A stretch of 6,988 bases of DNA. Origin: Bacillota bacterium (GTDB lineage: Bacteria > Bacillota > Bacilli > Lactobacillales > Streptococcaceae). The position numbers and the translations under genes were made by a program. Location: positions 1 to 6,988 of the forward strand of contig JAJXWC010000121.1 in assembly GCA_021781855.1 (NCBI GenBank). Reading direction: 5' to 3'. Under the pieces are notes generated by a model. It saw nothing but the letters and a program-made list of their open reading frames with translations. It searched no databases and had not been told where the DNA came from. This document shows positions 1 through 4,447 of the stretch, in pieces (positions within the stretch are counted from its first letter, which is position 1; each line of letters begins with the position of its first letter).

Positions 1-102
1 TCGACAGCGTAGTACGAAGTGCGTAGATAGCACGCACTGCTGAGATAAAGCAGAGTTGGATGAAAGGGTTAAGATAATTATCCGATAGAAAACAGTGTAA
101 AA
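1..102 (+). other. structured leader upstream of the Crp/Fnr gene
   Basis: This non-coding stretch holds two overlapping, mutually exclusive hairpins. AGTGCGT (18-24) pairs with ACGCACT (32-38) across a loop AGATAGC, and CTGCT (37-41) pairs with AGCAG (49-53) across GAGATAA. The segment TAGC..GCACTGCTGAGATAAA closely resembles positions 4400-4422 in front of mreC, and TCGACAGC (1-8) recurs at 4271-4278. I see no convincing promoter and no Shine-Dalgarno sequence next to the start at 103; the only purine run, GAAAGG at 62-67, is far too distant. Whether the hairpins regulate the gene is inference. Confidence 0.4.
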
Positions 103-765
103 ATGGCAAGTGAGTATATAGAAGATTTAATTGATTTATTAGAGGAAAAAAATGTGCCCGTAGTTACACGGAAAAAGCACAGTTATGTGATGTATCAGGG
201 CATTGAGTCCGAGTACATTTACATTTTGAAGGATGGTGTAGCGAAGATTAGTAATATTTTGCGTGATGGACGTGAATTCAATATTGCTTATGTTTCTGAG
301 CCGGATTTTGTTTCGCTTCTTGAAGAAAAGCAGCCGGACGGTGTAATTTCGCTATTTAATGTACGTATTGAAACAGATGAGGCGACATTTTATCGAATTC
401 CCCGTCGGGATTTTTGGGAATGGGTACGCGCAGATATTCAGCTTTTTCGAGTGGTCGACGATTTTTATAAGCGACGGTTGGCACTCAATCTGGAAATCTT
501 GCAGAAAATGACAATAAATGGTAAAAAAGGAGCTGTTTGTGCTTGCATTTATAAGTTTATTGATAATTTCGGTATCCAGAAAAAAGAAGGAATTTTGATT
601 GATTTTCCAATTACAAATGAAGATATTGCTGGATTTTGTGGTATTTCAACACGAACAAGTGTCAATCGAATTATCCACGATTTGAAAGCTGAAAAAGTGA
701 TTGATGTGATTGATAATAAAATTATGGTTTATAATGCGCAGTATTTGGAAGATTATATTAGTTGA
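103..765 (+). CDS. Crp/Fnr-family transcriptional regulator
   Basis: A 220-residue protein with the size and layout of Crp/Fnr regulators. Residues about 10-115 look like the cyclic-nucleotide-binding-type beta roll (for example YILKDGVAKIS at 40-50). A dimerisation helix follows at about 116-155, and a C-terminal winged helix-turn-helix at about 169-205 reads ITNEDIAGFCGISTRTSVNRI. The cNMP phosphate-binding signature of true Crp is not evident, so cAMP binding is not expected. Cysteines occur at 146, 148 and 179; there is no N-terminal cysteine cluster like that of FNR, so an oxygen-sensing iron-sulphur cluster is unlikely. Lactic acid bacteria carry several such proteins (Flp, RcfB, ArcR types), and I cannot say which this is. 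The ATG at 103 gives a normal length but lacks an adjacent Shine-Dalgarno sequence. The gene is monocistronic, ending in a strong terminator. Confidence 0.85.
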   Translation: MASEYIEDLIDLLEEKNVPVVTRKKHSYVMYQGIESEYIYILKDGVAKISNILRDGREFNIAYVSEPDFVSLLEEKQPDGVISLFNVRIETDEATFYRIPRRDFWEWVRADIQLFRVVDDFYKRRLALNLEILQKMTINGKKGAVCACIYKFIDNFGIQKKEGILIDFPITNEDIAGFCGISTRTSVNRIIHDLKAEKVIDVIDNKIMVYNAQYLEDYIS

Positions 766-788
766 GCCGCTCATGTGCGGCTTTTTTT
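765..788 (+). terminator. rho-independent terminator of the Crp/Fnr gene
   Basis: AGCCGC (765-770) pairs with GCGGCT (777-782) around a 6-nt loop, followed by seven T residues (782-788). The stem starts on the last base of the TGA stop codon. It separates the regulator from rpiA. Confidence 0.9.
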
Positions 789-803
789 GATATAATTGAG
801 TTT

Positions 804-896
804 GCAACACCAGAAACTAGGCGAAAAGATAAAATGGAACCTGCGCAAGCGCAGAGCCACATTTTCCTGTTTCGCTACGCTTCTTGACGGTGTTGT
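804..896. repeat. long imperfect palindrome, unit 1
   Basis: Nested pairs are GCAACACC (804-811) with GGTGTTGT (889-896, one G-T), AGAA (812-815) with TTCT (881-884), GCGAAA (821-826) with TTTCGC (870-875), AAAATG (831-836) with CATTTT (860-865), and CTGCGC (841-846) with GCGCAG (849-854) at the apex. The whole 93-bp segment can fold as one extended hairpin. Confidence 0.75.
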
Positions 897-913
897 TCAC
901 ATCTTGGTATAAT
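884..913 (+). promoter_or_regulatory. possible promoter P2 inside the cassette array
   Basis: TTGACG (884-889) and a perfect TATAAT (908-913) are separated by 18 bp. The -35 lies in the 3' arm region of palindrome 1. A transcript starting here would read through palindrome 2 before reaching rpiA. Confidence 0.55.
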
Positions 914-920
914 TGAGTTC

Positions 921-1015
921 ACAGGAGCTGAAGACTGGAAAAAAGATAAATCTTGGAACCTTGCTACGCAAGAACCCAAGATTTCCTATTTTTCAAGTCT
1001 TCATTGCGCTCCTGT
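921..1015. repeat. long imperfect palindrome, unit 2
   Basis: Nested pairs are ACAGGAGC (921-928) with GCTCCTGT (1008-1015), TGAAGACT (929-936) with AGTCTTCA (996-1003), AAATCTTGG (948-956) with CCAAGATTT (976-984), and CTTGC (960-964) with GCAAG (968-972) around the loop TAC. Only small internal loops interrupt a 95-bp hairpin that could form in RNA or as a DNA cruciform. Confidence 0.85.
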
Positions 1016-1032
1016 TCACATCTTGCTATAAT
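1004..1032 (+). promoter_or_regulatory. likely rpiA operon promoter P3
   Basis: The perfect -10 TATAAT (1027-1032) lies 17 bp after a poor -35, TTGCGC (1004-1009). A start near 1039 would give a leader of only about 22 nt that carries the ribosome binding site GGAGAGG (1050-1056) before the ATG at 1061. The weak -35 suggests an activator or modest expression; this is inference. Confidence 0.6.
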
Positions 1033-1060
1033 TGAATAAGCAAAAATCAGGAGAGGCAAA

Positions 1061-1735
1061 ATGGAAAATCTTAAAAAATTAGTCGGGATAGAAGCGGCAA
1101 AATTTGTTAAATCGGGTATGGTTGTGGGACTTGGAACAGGTTCGACAGCGGCTTTTTTTGTGGAAGAAGTGGGACGGCGTGTTCGTGATGAGGGATTAAA
1201 AATTACCGGAGTGACGACTTCAAATGTGACAAGCGCTCAAGCAGCTAGCTTAGGGATTCCGTTGAAGTCGATTGATGAGGTGGAACATGTGGACTTGACA
1301 GTAGATGGTGCAGATGAGATTGATGCGGCGCTTAACGGAATTAAGGGCGGAGGTGCAGCATTGCTTATGGAAAAGATTGTGGCGACTTATTCGTTGGATT
1401 ATATTTGGATTGTTGATGAGGGGAAACTTTCTGAGAAATTGGGTTCGTTTAAAGTACCTGTTGAGGTTATTCCTTATGGTTCAGAGCAGATTTTCCGTAA
1501 GTTTGAGCGAGCTGGTTATCTACCGACTTGGCGATTATCTGAAAATGGAGAAAAGTTGTTAACAGATATGCAGCATTATATTATTGATTTGCATATTGCG
1601 GAGATTGCTGAACCTGAAAAATTAGCACGTGAGCTGGATTTGATGGTTGGTGTGGTAGAACATGGCTTATTTAATGGTATGGTTAAAAAGGTAATCGTTG
1701 CTGGTGACAATGGAGTGAGGATTTTGGAGAGATGA
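1061..1735 (+). CDS. rpiA: ribose-5-phosphate isomerase A
   Basis: This enzyme interconverts ribose 5-phosphate and ribulose 5-phosphate in the cytoplasmic pentose phosphate pathway. The 224-residue length is typical. Family motifs are the phosphate-binding loop GLGTGSTA (23-30), VDGADEID (81-88), GIKGGGAALLMEKIVA (93-108) and the C-terminal VAGDNGV (213-219). By family alignment Asp82, Asp85, Lys95 and the general base Glu104 are all present. The usual TDNGN-like stretch reads TDMQHY (168-173), a mild departure. The start at 1061 follows GGAGAGG with 4-nt spacing. It is the first gene of a three-gene operon; its stop overlaps the next start by 4 nt (ATGA at 1732), so translation is probably coupled. 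Identification is secure from the motifs. Confidence 0.96.
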   Translation: MENLKKLVGIEAAKFVKSGMVVGLGTGSTAAFFVEEVGRRVRDEGLKITGVTTSNVTSAQAASLGIPLKSIDEVEHVDLTVDGADEIDAALNGIKGGGAALLMEKIVATYSLDYIWIVDEGKLSEKLGSFKVPVEVIPYGSEQIFRKFERAGYLPTWRLSENGEKLLTDMQHYIIDLHIAEIAEPEKLARELDLMVGVVEHGLFNGMVKKVIVAGDNGVRILER

Positions 1736-2307
1736 AAAATATTTACCTTATGCGCCACGGCGAGACGTTGTTCAATGTGCAGGGCAGAACGCAAGGCTGG
1801 TGTGATTCACCATTGACAGAAAAAGGGATTGCAGATGCAAAACGGGCGGGGGAATTCATGAAAAATTTCTCAGTCAAATTTGACCACTTTTACAGTTCAA
1901 CGCAGGAGCGCGCCTGTGACACAATGGAACTCGTTTTCCCTAATATATCCTACGAGCGATTAAAGGCCTTGAAAGAAATGAATTTCGGACAATTTGAGGG
2001 GCATCCGCAGTATCTCGAAGTGGACAATGAACAAAAAGGAACGTTTTTCGCTCAGTTTGGCGGCGAAACGCGTGTGCAAGTGGCAGAGCGAATGATGGGT
2101 GCTCTGACGAGAATTTGTCAACAGGCAGATACACAGAATATTTTCTGTGTTAGCCACGGTGCAGCAATGTGGGCAGTTGTGCGACGAATTTACGATAATC
2201 AGGTTCCAGCACATCTGAAAGGTTTGCATAATCTTGATATGTTGCATTTTACGTTTGACGAATCGACAGACGAGATTAAGTTTGAGGAGCTACTTCGAAC
2301 CTTATGA
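1732..2307 (+). CDS. histidine phosphatase family protein (copy 1)
   Basis: A 191-residue member of the histidine phosphatase superfamily (branch 1, phosphoglycerate mutase-like). The signature LMRHGETLFN places the phosphorylated His at 9 with Arg8. The second Arg is at 60 (SSTQERA), the acid Glu probably at 82 (KEMNFGQFEG) and the second catalytic His at 142 (CVSHGAA). All core residues are kept, so it should be active. The length suits small phosphatases of this branch rather than glycolytic mutase. The substrate cannot be read from sequence; linkage to rpiA hints at a sugar phosphate, as inference only. The start overlaps the rpiA stop and follows TTTTGGAGAG. Its stop overlaps the start of a paralogue by ATGA. 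The two proteins are alike throughout and nearly identical around residues 20-38. Confidence 0.88.
   Translation: MKNIYLMRHGETLFNVQGRTQGWCDSPLTEKGIADAKRAGEFMKNFSVKFDHFYSSTQERACDTMELVFPNISYERLKALKEMNFGQFEGHPQYLEVDNEQKGTFFAQFGGETRVQVAERMMGALTRICQQADTQNIFCVSHGAAMWAVVRRIYDNQVPAHLKGLHNLDMLHFTFDESTDEIKFEELLRTL
1787..1842 (+). repeat. near-identical block shared with 2359-2414
   Basis: The 56 bp at 1787-1842 match 2359-2414 except for two adjacent bases (AT at 1812-1813 against GC). The flanking codons of the two phosphatase genes differ at many synonymous sites. The offset of 572 equals the distance between the two start codons. Confidence 0.85.
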
Positions 2308-2864
2308 AACATTTATACCTCATGCGTCATGGCGAAACTTTATTTAACGTTCAAAAACGAACGCAAGGCTGGTGTGATTCACCGCTGACAGAAAAAGGGA
2401 TTGCAGATGCAAAATCGGCACATGAATTTATGAAGCATTTCTCGGTCAAATTTGATGCCTTCTACAGTTCAACTTCTGAACGTGCGAGTGATACACTGGA
2501 AATTATTTTTCCAAATGTTAATTACAAACGTTTAAAAGGGTTAAAAGAGATGAATTTCGGCGCATTTGAAGGACAGCCAACTTATCTCGAAGTTTGGGAC
2601 AAATCAACGTTCTACGCTCAGTTCAATGGTGAAACGCGTGAAGCACTCACAAATAGAATGCTCAAAACGCTAACGGAAATGCTGTCAAATCCGATACACA
2701 ATAATATTTTTGCGGTAAGTCATGGTGCAGCATGCTGGTTCTTTCTTGAGGACAAAGCAGTTTGTGAGCAGACGAATGCAGAAGGTTTTCATAATCTTGA
2801 CCTCATGCATTTTGCGTTTGATGGCGAGCATTTTATTTTTAAAGAGATAATAAAAACGGTTTGA
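2304..2864 (+). CDS. histidine phosphatase family protein (copy 2, tandem paralogue)
   Basis: A 186-residue paralogue of the preceding gene with the same catalytic set: RHG with His9, Arg60 (SSTSERA), Glu82 (KEMNFGAFEG) and His140 (AVSHGAA). The most diverged parts are residues 98-160, including a small deletion near residue 100 and a different segment after the second His (CWFFLEDKAVCEQT against MWAVVRRIYDNQVP). These parts probably line the substrate pocket, so substrates may differ; this is inference. The start shares ATGA with the previous stop. The nearest purine-rich site, GAGGAG (2284-2289), is 14 nt away, so translation likely depends on coupling. It is the last gene of the rpiA operon, and its stop lies within the following terminator stem. 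Confidence 0.87.
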   Translation: MKHLYLMRHGETLFNVQKRTQGWCDSPLTEKGIADAKSAHEFMKHFSVKFDAFYSSTSERASDTLEIIFPNVNYKRLKGLKEMNFGAFEGQPTYLEVWDKSTFYAQFNGETREALTNRMLKTLTEMLSNPIHNNIFAVSHGAACWFFLEDKAVCEQTNAEGFHNLDLMHFAFDGEHFIFKEIIKTV

Positions 2865-2886
2865 CAGAATGGTCAAATCGTTTTTT
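2855..2886. terminator. bidirectional terminator between convergent operons
   Basis: AACGGTTTGAC (2855-2865) pairs with GTCAAATCGTT (2872-2882), including one G-T pair, across a 6-nt loop. Reading plus, the stem runs into T residues at 2881-2886. Reading minus, it is followed by TTTTTATT. It therefore can serve both the rpiA operon and the Nudix/HTH operon, whose stop codons are only about 20 nt apart. Confidence 0.85.
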
Positions 2887-3427
2887 ACCAACGTGCAGGA
2901 TAAATAAAATCTGCTGCGGGTCGTTCTAGCCATTGGGTAATGCACAAAGCAATTTTTATACCCGTAGCAAATTTTGCTGTTTTGAGTGCTGTGAGTTGAT
3001 TGGCAGTGCAATGAAGCTGTTCGGAAAGGAGCTGCCAAGTTAAGCCATCAGCTTGCCGTTTTTTGTTCATTGCAGCATATAAGTCCTTCAAACGCCAACG
3101 TGGTCGGTGTGAAGTGTCACAAATAGGCATAAATTTTCCTTGATTTGACAATCCTGTCAAAAAATTTTCAGGAGCCAAATCTAACCAGCGTAAATAAAAT
3201 AATGCGTGCTGACAACTGCAAGCTCCCATTTTATCGAGATTTTTAATCGTTGATACACTAATCGGATGATTAGGCATGCCATGTGCATTGCGAGCCGCGT
3301 TCAAATCTGTTGCCAAATCCCAAATTGAATTTGCCAGCTCTGTCCAAGTCAAATGCTCTGCCTGTCGCTTCCCGTCAAGTGCTGCAAATAAAGCCTTTCC
3401 GTCAAAATCATTTATTGTCCTAGCCAT
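2885..3427 (-). CDS. protein with two helix-turn-helix-like repeats
   Basis: From the ATG at 3427 this encodes 180 residues. Two homologous halves are visible. Half 1 (about 10-90) has LFAALDGKRQAEHLTWTELA followed by ISVSTIKNLDKMGACSCQHA and LRWLDLAPENFL. Half 2 (about 112-176) has LYAAMNKKRQADGLTWQLLS, TANQLTALKTAKFATGIKIA and ITQWLERPAADFI. Each half resembles an XRE-type HTH domain: a helix with a KRQA..LTW motif, a turn-helix, a presumed recognition helix and a closing W-L motif. I recall similar duplicated proteins mainly from actinobacteria and proteobacteria, which if right would suggest transfer; this is unverified. A start at 3442 (MGLGT) is possible but less likely: homology with half 2 begins close to residue 10, and GGGG lies upstream of 3427. 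The start overlaps the Nudix stop by 16 nt. DNA binding is inferred; no function is known. Confidence 0.7.
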   Translation of the reverse strand: MARTINDFDGKALFAALDGKRQAEHLTWTELANSIWDLATDLNAARNAHGMPNHPISVSTIKNLDKMGACSCQHALFYLRWLDLAPENFLTGLSNQGKFMPICDTSHRPRWRLKDLYAAMNKKRQADGLTWQLLSEQLHCTANQLTALKTAKFATGIKIALCITQWLERPAADFIYPARW

Positions 3428-3843
3428 TGTTCCAAGCCCCATCTGTGTGAGCCGCGCTTTAGCTTAGTGAGCGCCGTTTTTGCGTCAAACCACTCGATAT
3501 GGTTGAAATCTTCCAATGGTGTTTGTGTGAAATTCGCCGAAACGCTGTAAATGTAAGCAGGATTGTAAAAATATTTATCTCGATGAGAACTATAAAAATA
3601 CTCATCTGCCTGCCCAAAATAATGCTCCAATTCACATTCTGCACCGAGTTCTTCAATTAATTCACGTTTCAATGCGATTTCCTGACTTTCTCCAGGGTCA
3701 ATTTCCCCGCCAGGAAGTAGCCAGGCACCGTTTGGAGCTTGCACTAGACAGACTTCGCCTGTTTCCCGTGAAACAATCGCATAAACACCAAGCCGCGTCT
3801 GATAATCCACGCCAGCCAATTTTTCACCAAAAATTACAACCAT
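3412..3843 (-). CDS. Nudix hydrolase
   Basis: A 143-residue Nudix-fold pyrophosphatase that would hydrolyse a nucleoside diphosphate linked to another moiety, using Mg2+. The Nudix box GX5EX7REUXEEXGU is perfect at residues 46-68, with metal-ligand glutamates in RELIEELGA (Glu61, Glu64, Glu65). It is preceded by WLLPGGEIDPGES, and the remainder matches a small one-domain family member. The substrate (8-oxo-dGTP, a sugar nucleotide or other) cannot be decided. I start it at the ATG at 3843, because GGAGG (3853-3849) sits 5 nt upstream. A longer frame would begin at a TTG at 3855 and place the Shine-Dalgarno inside the gene. It is first in a two-gene operon with the double-HTH protein, whose start lies within its last codons. 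Transcription probably starts near 4030. Confidence 0.9.
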   Translation of the reverse strand: MVVIFGEKLAGVDYQTRLGVYAIVSRETGEVCLVQAPNGAWLLPGGEIDPGESQEIALKRELIEELGAECELEHYFGQADEYFYSSHRDKYFYNPAYIYSVSANFTQTPLEDFNHIEWFDAKTALTKLKRGSHRWGLEQWLGQ

Positions 3844-3885
3844 AATAACCTCCAAAGACGATTTGACTAATCTGTCAGATTTAAC

Positions 3886-3957
3886 TTAGCAAGTGTCTGC
3901 TAATTCCCGCACCTTTTAGGCGGCACTAAGCTCTGCCTTCGTTCTACTTCATTAGTG
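3886..3957. repeat. stem-loops in the Nudix leader
   Basis: TTAGCA (3886-3891) pairs with TGCTAA (3898-3903), and CACTAA (3924-3929) pairs with TTAGTG (3952-3957). On the minus strand the segment GCGGGAATTAGCAGACACTTGCTAAG resembles plus-strand positions 4391-4415 before mreC, which suggests a shared, inverted element. Neither stem has a T tract. Confidence 0.45.
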
Positions 3958-4030
3958 GGGGAGAAAGAATCCACCACTGCAGAAGCTCACATCTGAGATA
4001 AAAAACGCTTACAATAAATTTCTTTATCAC

Positions 4031-4074
4031 TATTCTACCAAAAAGCTTGTAAATTTGATAGAATAAACTATAAC
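4031..4074. promoter_or_regulatory. divergent promoter region, Nudix operon (-) and mreC leader (+)
   Basis: TATTCTA (4031-4037) and TAGAATA (4059-4065) form a perfect 7-bp inverted repeat. On the minus strand 4040-4032 reads TGGTAGAAT and on the plus strand 4056-4064 reads TGATAGAAT. Both are extended -10 elements (TGn plus TAGAAT) pointing away from each other. A second plus-strand option is TTGTAA (4047-4052), 16 bp, TATAAC (4069-4074). Transcription from here would give leaders of about 180 nt for the Nudix gene and about 370 nt for mreC. Direction and strength are predictions. Confidence 0.5.
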
Positions 4075-4094
4075 TATGAATGACGCAGAAACTT

Positions 4095-4160
4095 ACTTGG
4101 TGAGAGCTAATTCGTCCAGTGGACGAATTAGGCTTTAAATGTCCTTGCCTCCCACCAAGT
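4095..4160 (+). repeat. stable hairpin in the mreC leader
   Basis: The outer stem ACTTGGTG (4095-4102) pairs with CACCAAGT (4153-4160), and GAG (4104-4106) with CTC (4149-4151). Inside is a perfect 11-bp stem CTAATTCGTCC (4107-4117) with GGACGAATTAG (4121-4131) and a 3-nt loop. There is no T tract after either stem. Confidence 0.75.
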
Positions 4161-4167
4161 TTAGGTA

Positions 4168-4194
4168 TAACCTCACATCTCTGATATGAGGTTA
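4168..4194 (+). repeat. 8-bp hairpin with CACATCT at its loop
   Basis: TAACCTCA (4168-4175) pairs with TGAGGTTA (4187-4194). The loop region carries CACATCT (4174-4180), the same box that precedes the TATAAT boxes before rpiA. It follows immediately after the hairpin at 4095-4160. Confidence 0.6.
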
Positions 4195-4215
4195 CCCTGT
4201 CCACCTATGATATCC

Positions 4216-4310
4216 ATTCGCTCTACCTCCACTTTGCTACACTGTCGATGTTGCAGATAGAGAGAGCGAATCGACAGCTTAACAGCTCAACAGTGCGGTG
4301 TATTGTTAAG
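4216..4310 (+). repeat. alternative stems in the mreC leader
   Basis: ATTCGCTCT (4216-4224) can pair with AGAGCGAAT (4263-4271). CTGTCGAT (4242-4249) can instead pair with ATCGACAG (4270-4277). The two 3' arms share positions 4270-4271, and the first stem encloses the 5' arm of the second, so they compete. A third stem, CTTAACA (4278-4284) with TGTTAAG (4304-4310), follows. Such switching geometry is common in regulatory leaders, but no function is shown. Confidence 0.5.
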
Positions 4311-4331
4311 GTTGCGGATAAAGAGAGCGAA
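4250..4331 (+). repeat. 21-bp direct repeat, two copies 61 bp apart
   Basis: Positions 4250-4270 and 4311-4331 both have the form GTTGC(A/G)GATA(G/A)AGAGAGCGAA, 19 of 21 identical. The second copy continues into an AAGAG/CTCTT mini-hairpin. A looser relative, GCCGCGGAGATAGTGGC, follows at about 4356-4372. Confidence 0.6.
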
Positions 4332-4375
4332 GCTCTTGTCTTTCGTAGCAGCAAAGCCGCGGAGATAGTGGCACT

Positions 4376-4401
4376 TAATTCCTCGCATAAGCGGGGAATT
4401 A
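4376..4401 (+). repeat. strong 11-bp hairpin before mreC
   Basis: TAATTCCTCGC (4376-4386) pairs with GCGGGGAATTA (4391-4401), with one T-G pair and the loop ATAA. No T tract follows, so it is not a standard terminator. It ends about 30 nt before the mreC ribosome binding site. Confidence 0.75.
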
Positions 4402-4447
4402 GCGCACATTGCTGAGATGAAAATCGTCTCGAGAAGGAATACAGAAA

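Larger units (their letters stand above)
791..1032 (+). repeat. tandem hairpin-promoter cassettes
   Basis: The box TATAATTGA occurs three times, with TATAAT at 791, 908 and 1027, at intervals of 117 and 119 bp. Each interval is filled by a long imperfect palindrome and ends in TGTTCACATCTTG directly before the next TATAAT. The two units share short blocks at equivalent places: AAAAGATAAA (824-833, 941-950), TGGAACCT (835-842, 954-961) and TTTCCT (863-868, 982-987). The paired arms differ in sequence but remain complementary. There is no T tract, so these are not ordinary terminators. No open reading frame is plausible here. Origin and role are unknown; a small non-autonomous repeat or a duplicated regulatory element are both possible. 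Confidence 0.7.
3844..4447. other. 600-bp gene-free region with divergent promoters and many hairpins
   Basis: This stretch separates the Nudix operon (-) from mreC (+). Reading frames of 86 and 159 codons on the minus strand have no recognisable domain, and the second runs antisense through the mreC start, so I call no gene. It contains a compact divergent promoter region (4031-4074), several stem-loops listed separately, and a 21-bp direct repeat. I looked for T-box (TGGNACC), tmRNA, RNase P and SRP RNA signatures and saw none. Confidence 0.6.

Noticed and set aside
791..796. TATAAT at 791 as an independent promoter
   Set aside because: It directly follows the terminator T tract and has no -35-like hexamer at 16-18 bp; it is better seen as the first boundary of the repeat array.
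804..1015. CRISPR array or factor-independent terminators before rpiA
   Set aside because: There are only two units without identical direct repeats or unique spacers of equal length, and neither hairpin is followed by T residues.
3843..3855. Longer Nudix product starting at TTG 3855 (MEVIM)
   Set aside because: This start would lie within the GGAGG that correctly spaces the ATG at 3843, and no other ribosome binding site is present.
3944..4204. 86-codon minus-strand reading frame in the gene-free region
   Set aside because: It spans a perfect palindrome and the divergent promoter region, has no convincing ribosome binding site and no domain.
4204..4447. T-box riboswitch before mreC, suggested by GATAGTGGCAC and competing stems
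   Set aside because: There is no TGGNACC T-box sequence and no terminator/antiterminator pair with a T tract, and mreC is not an amino-acid-related gene.
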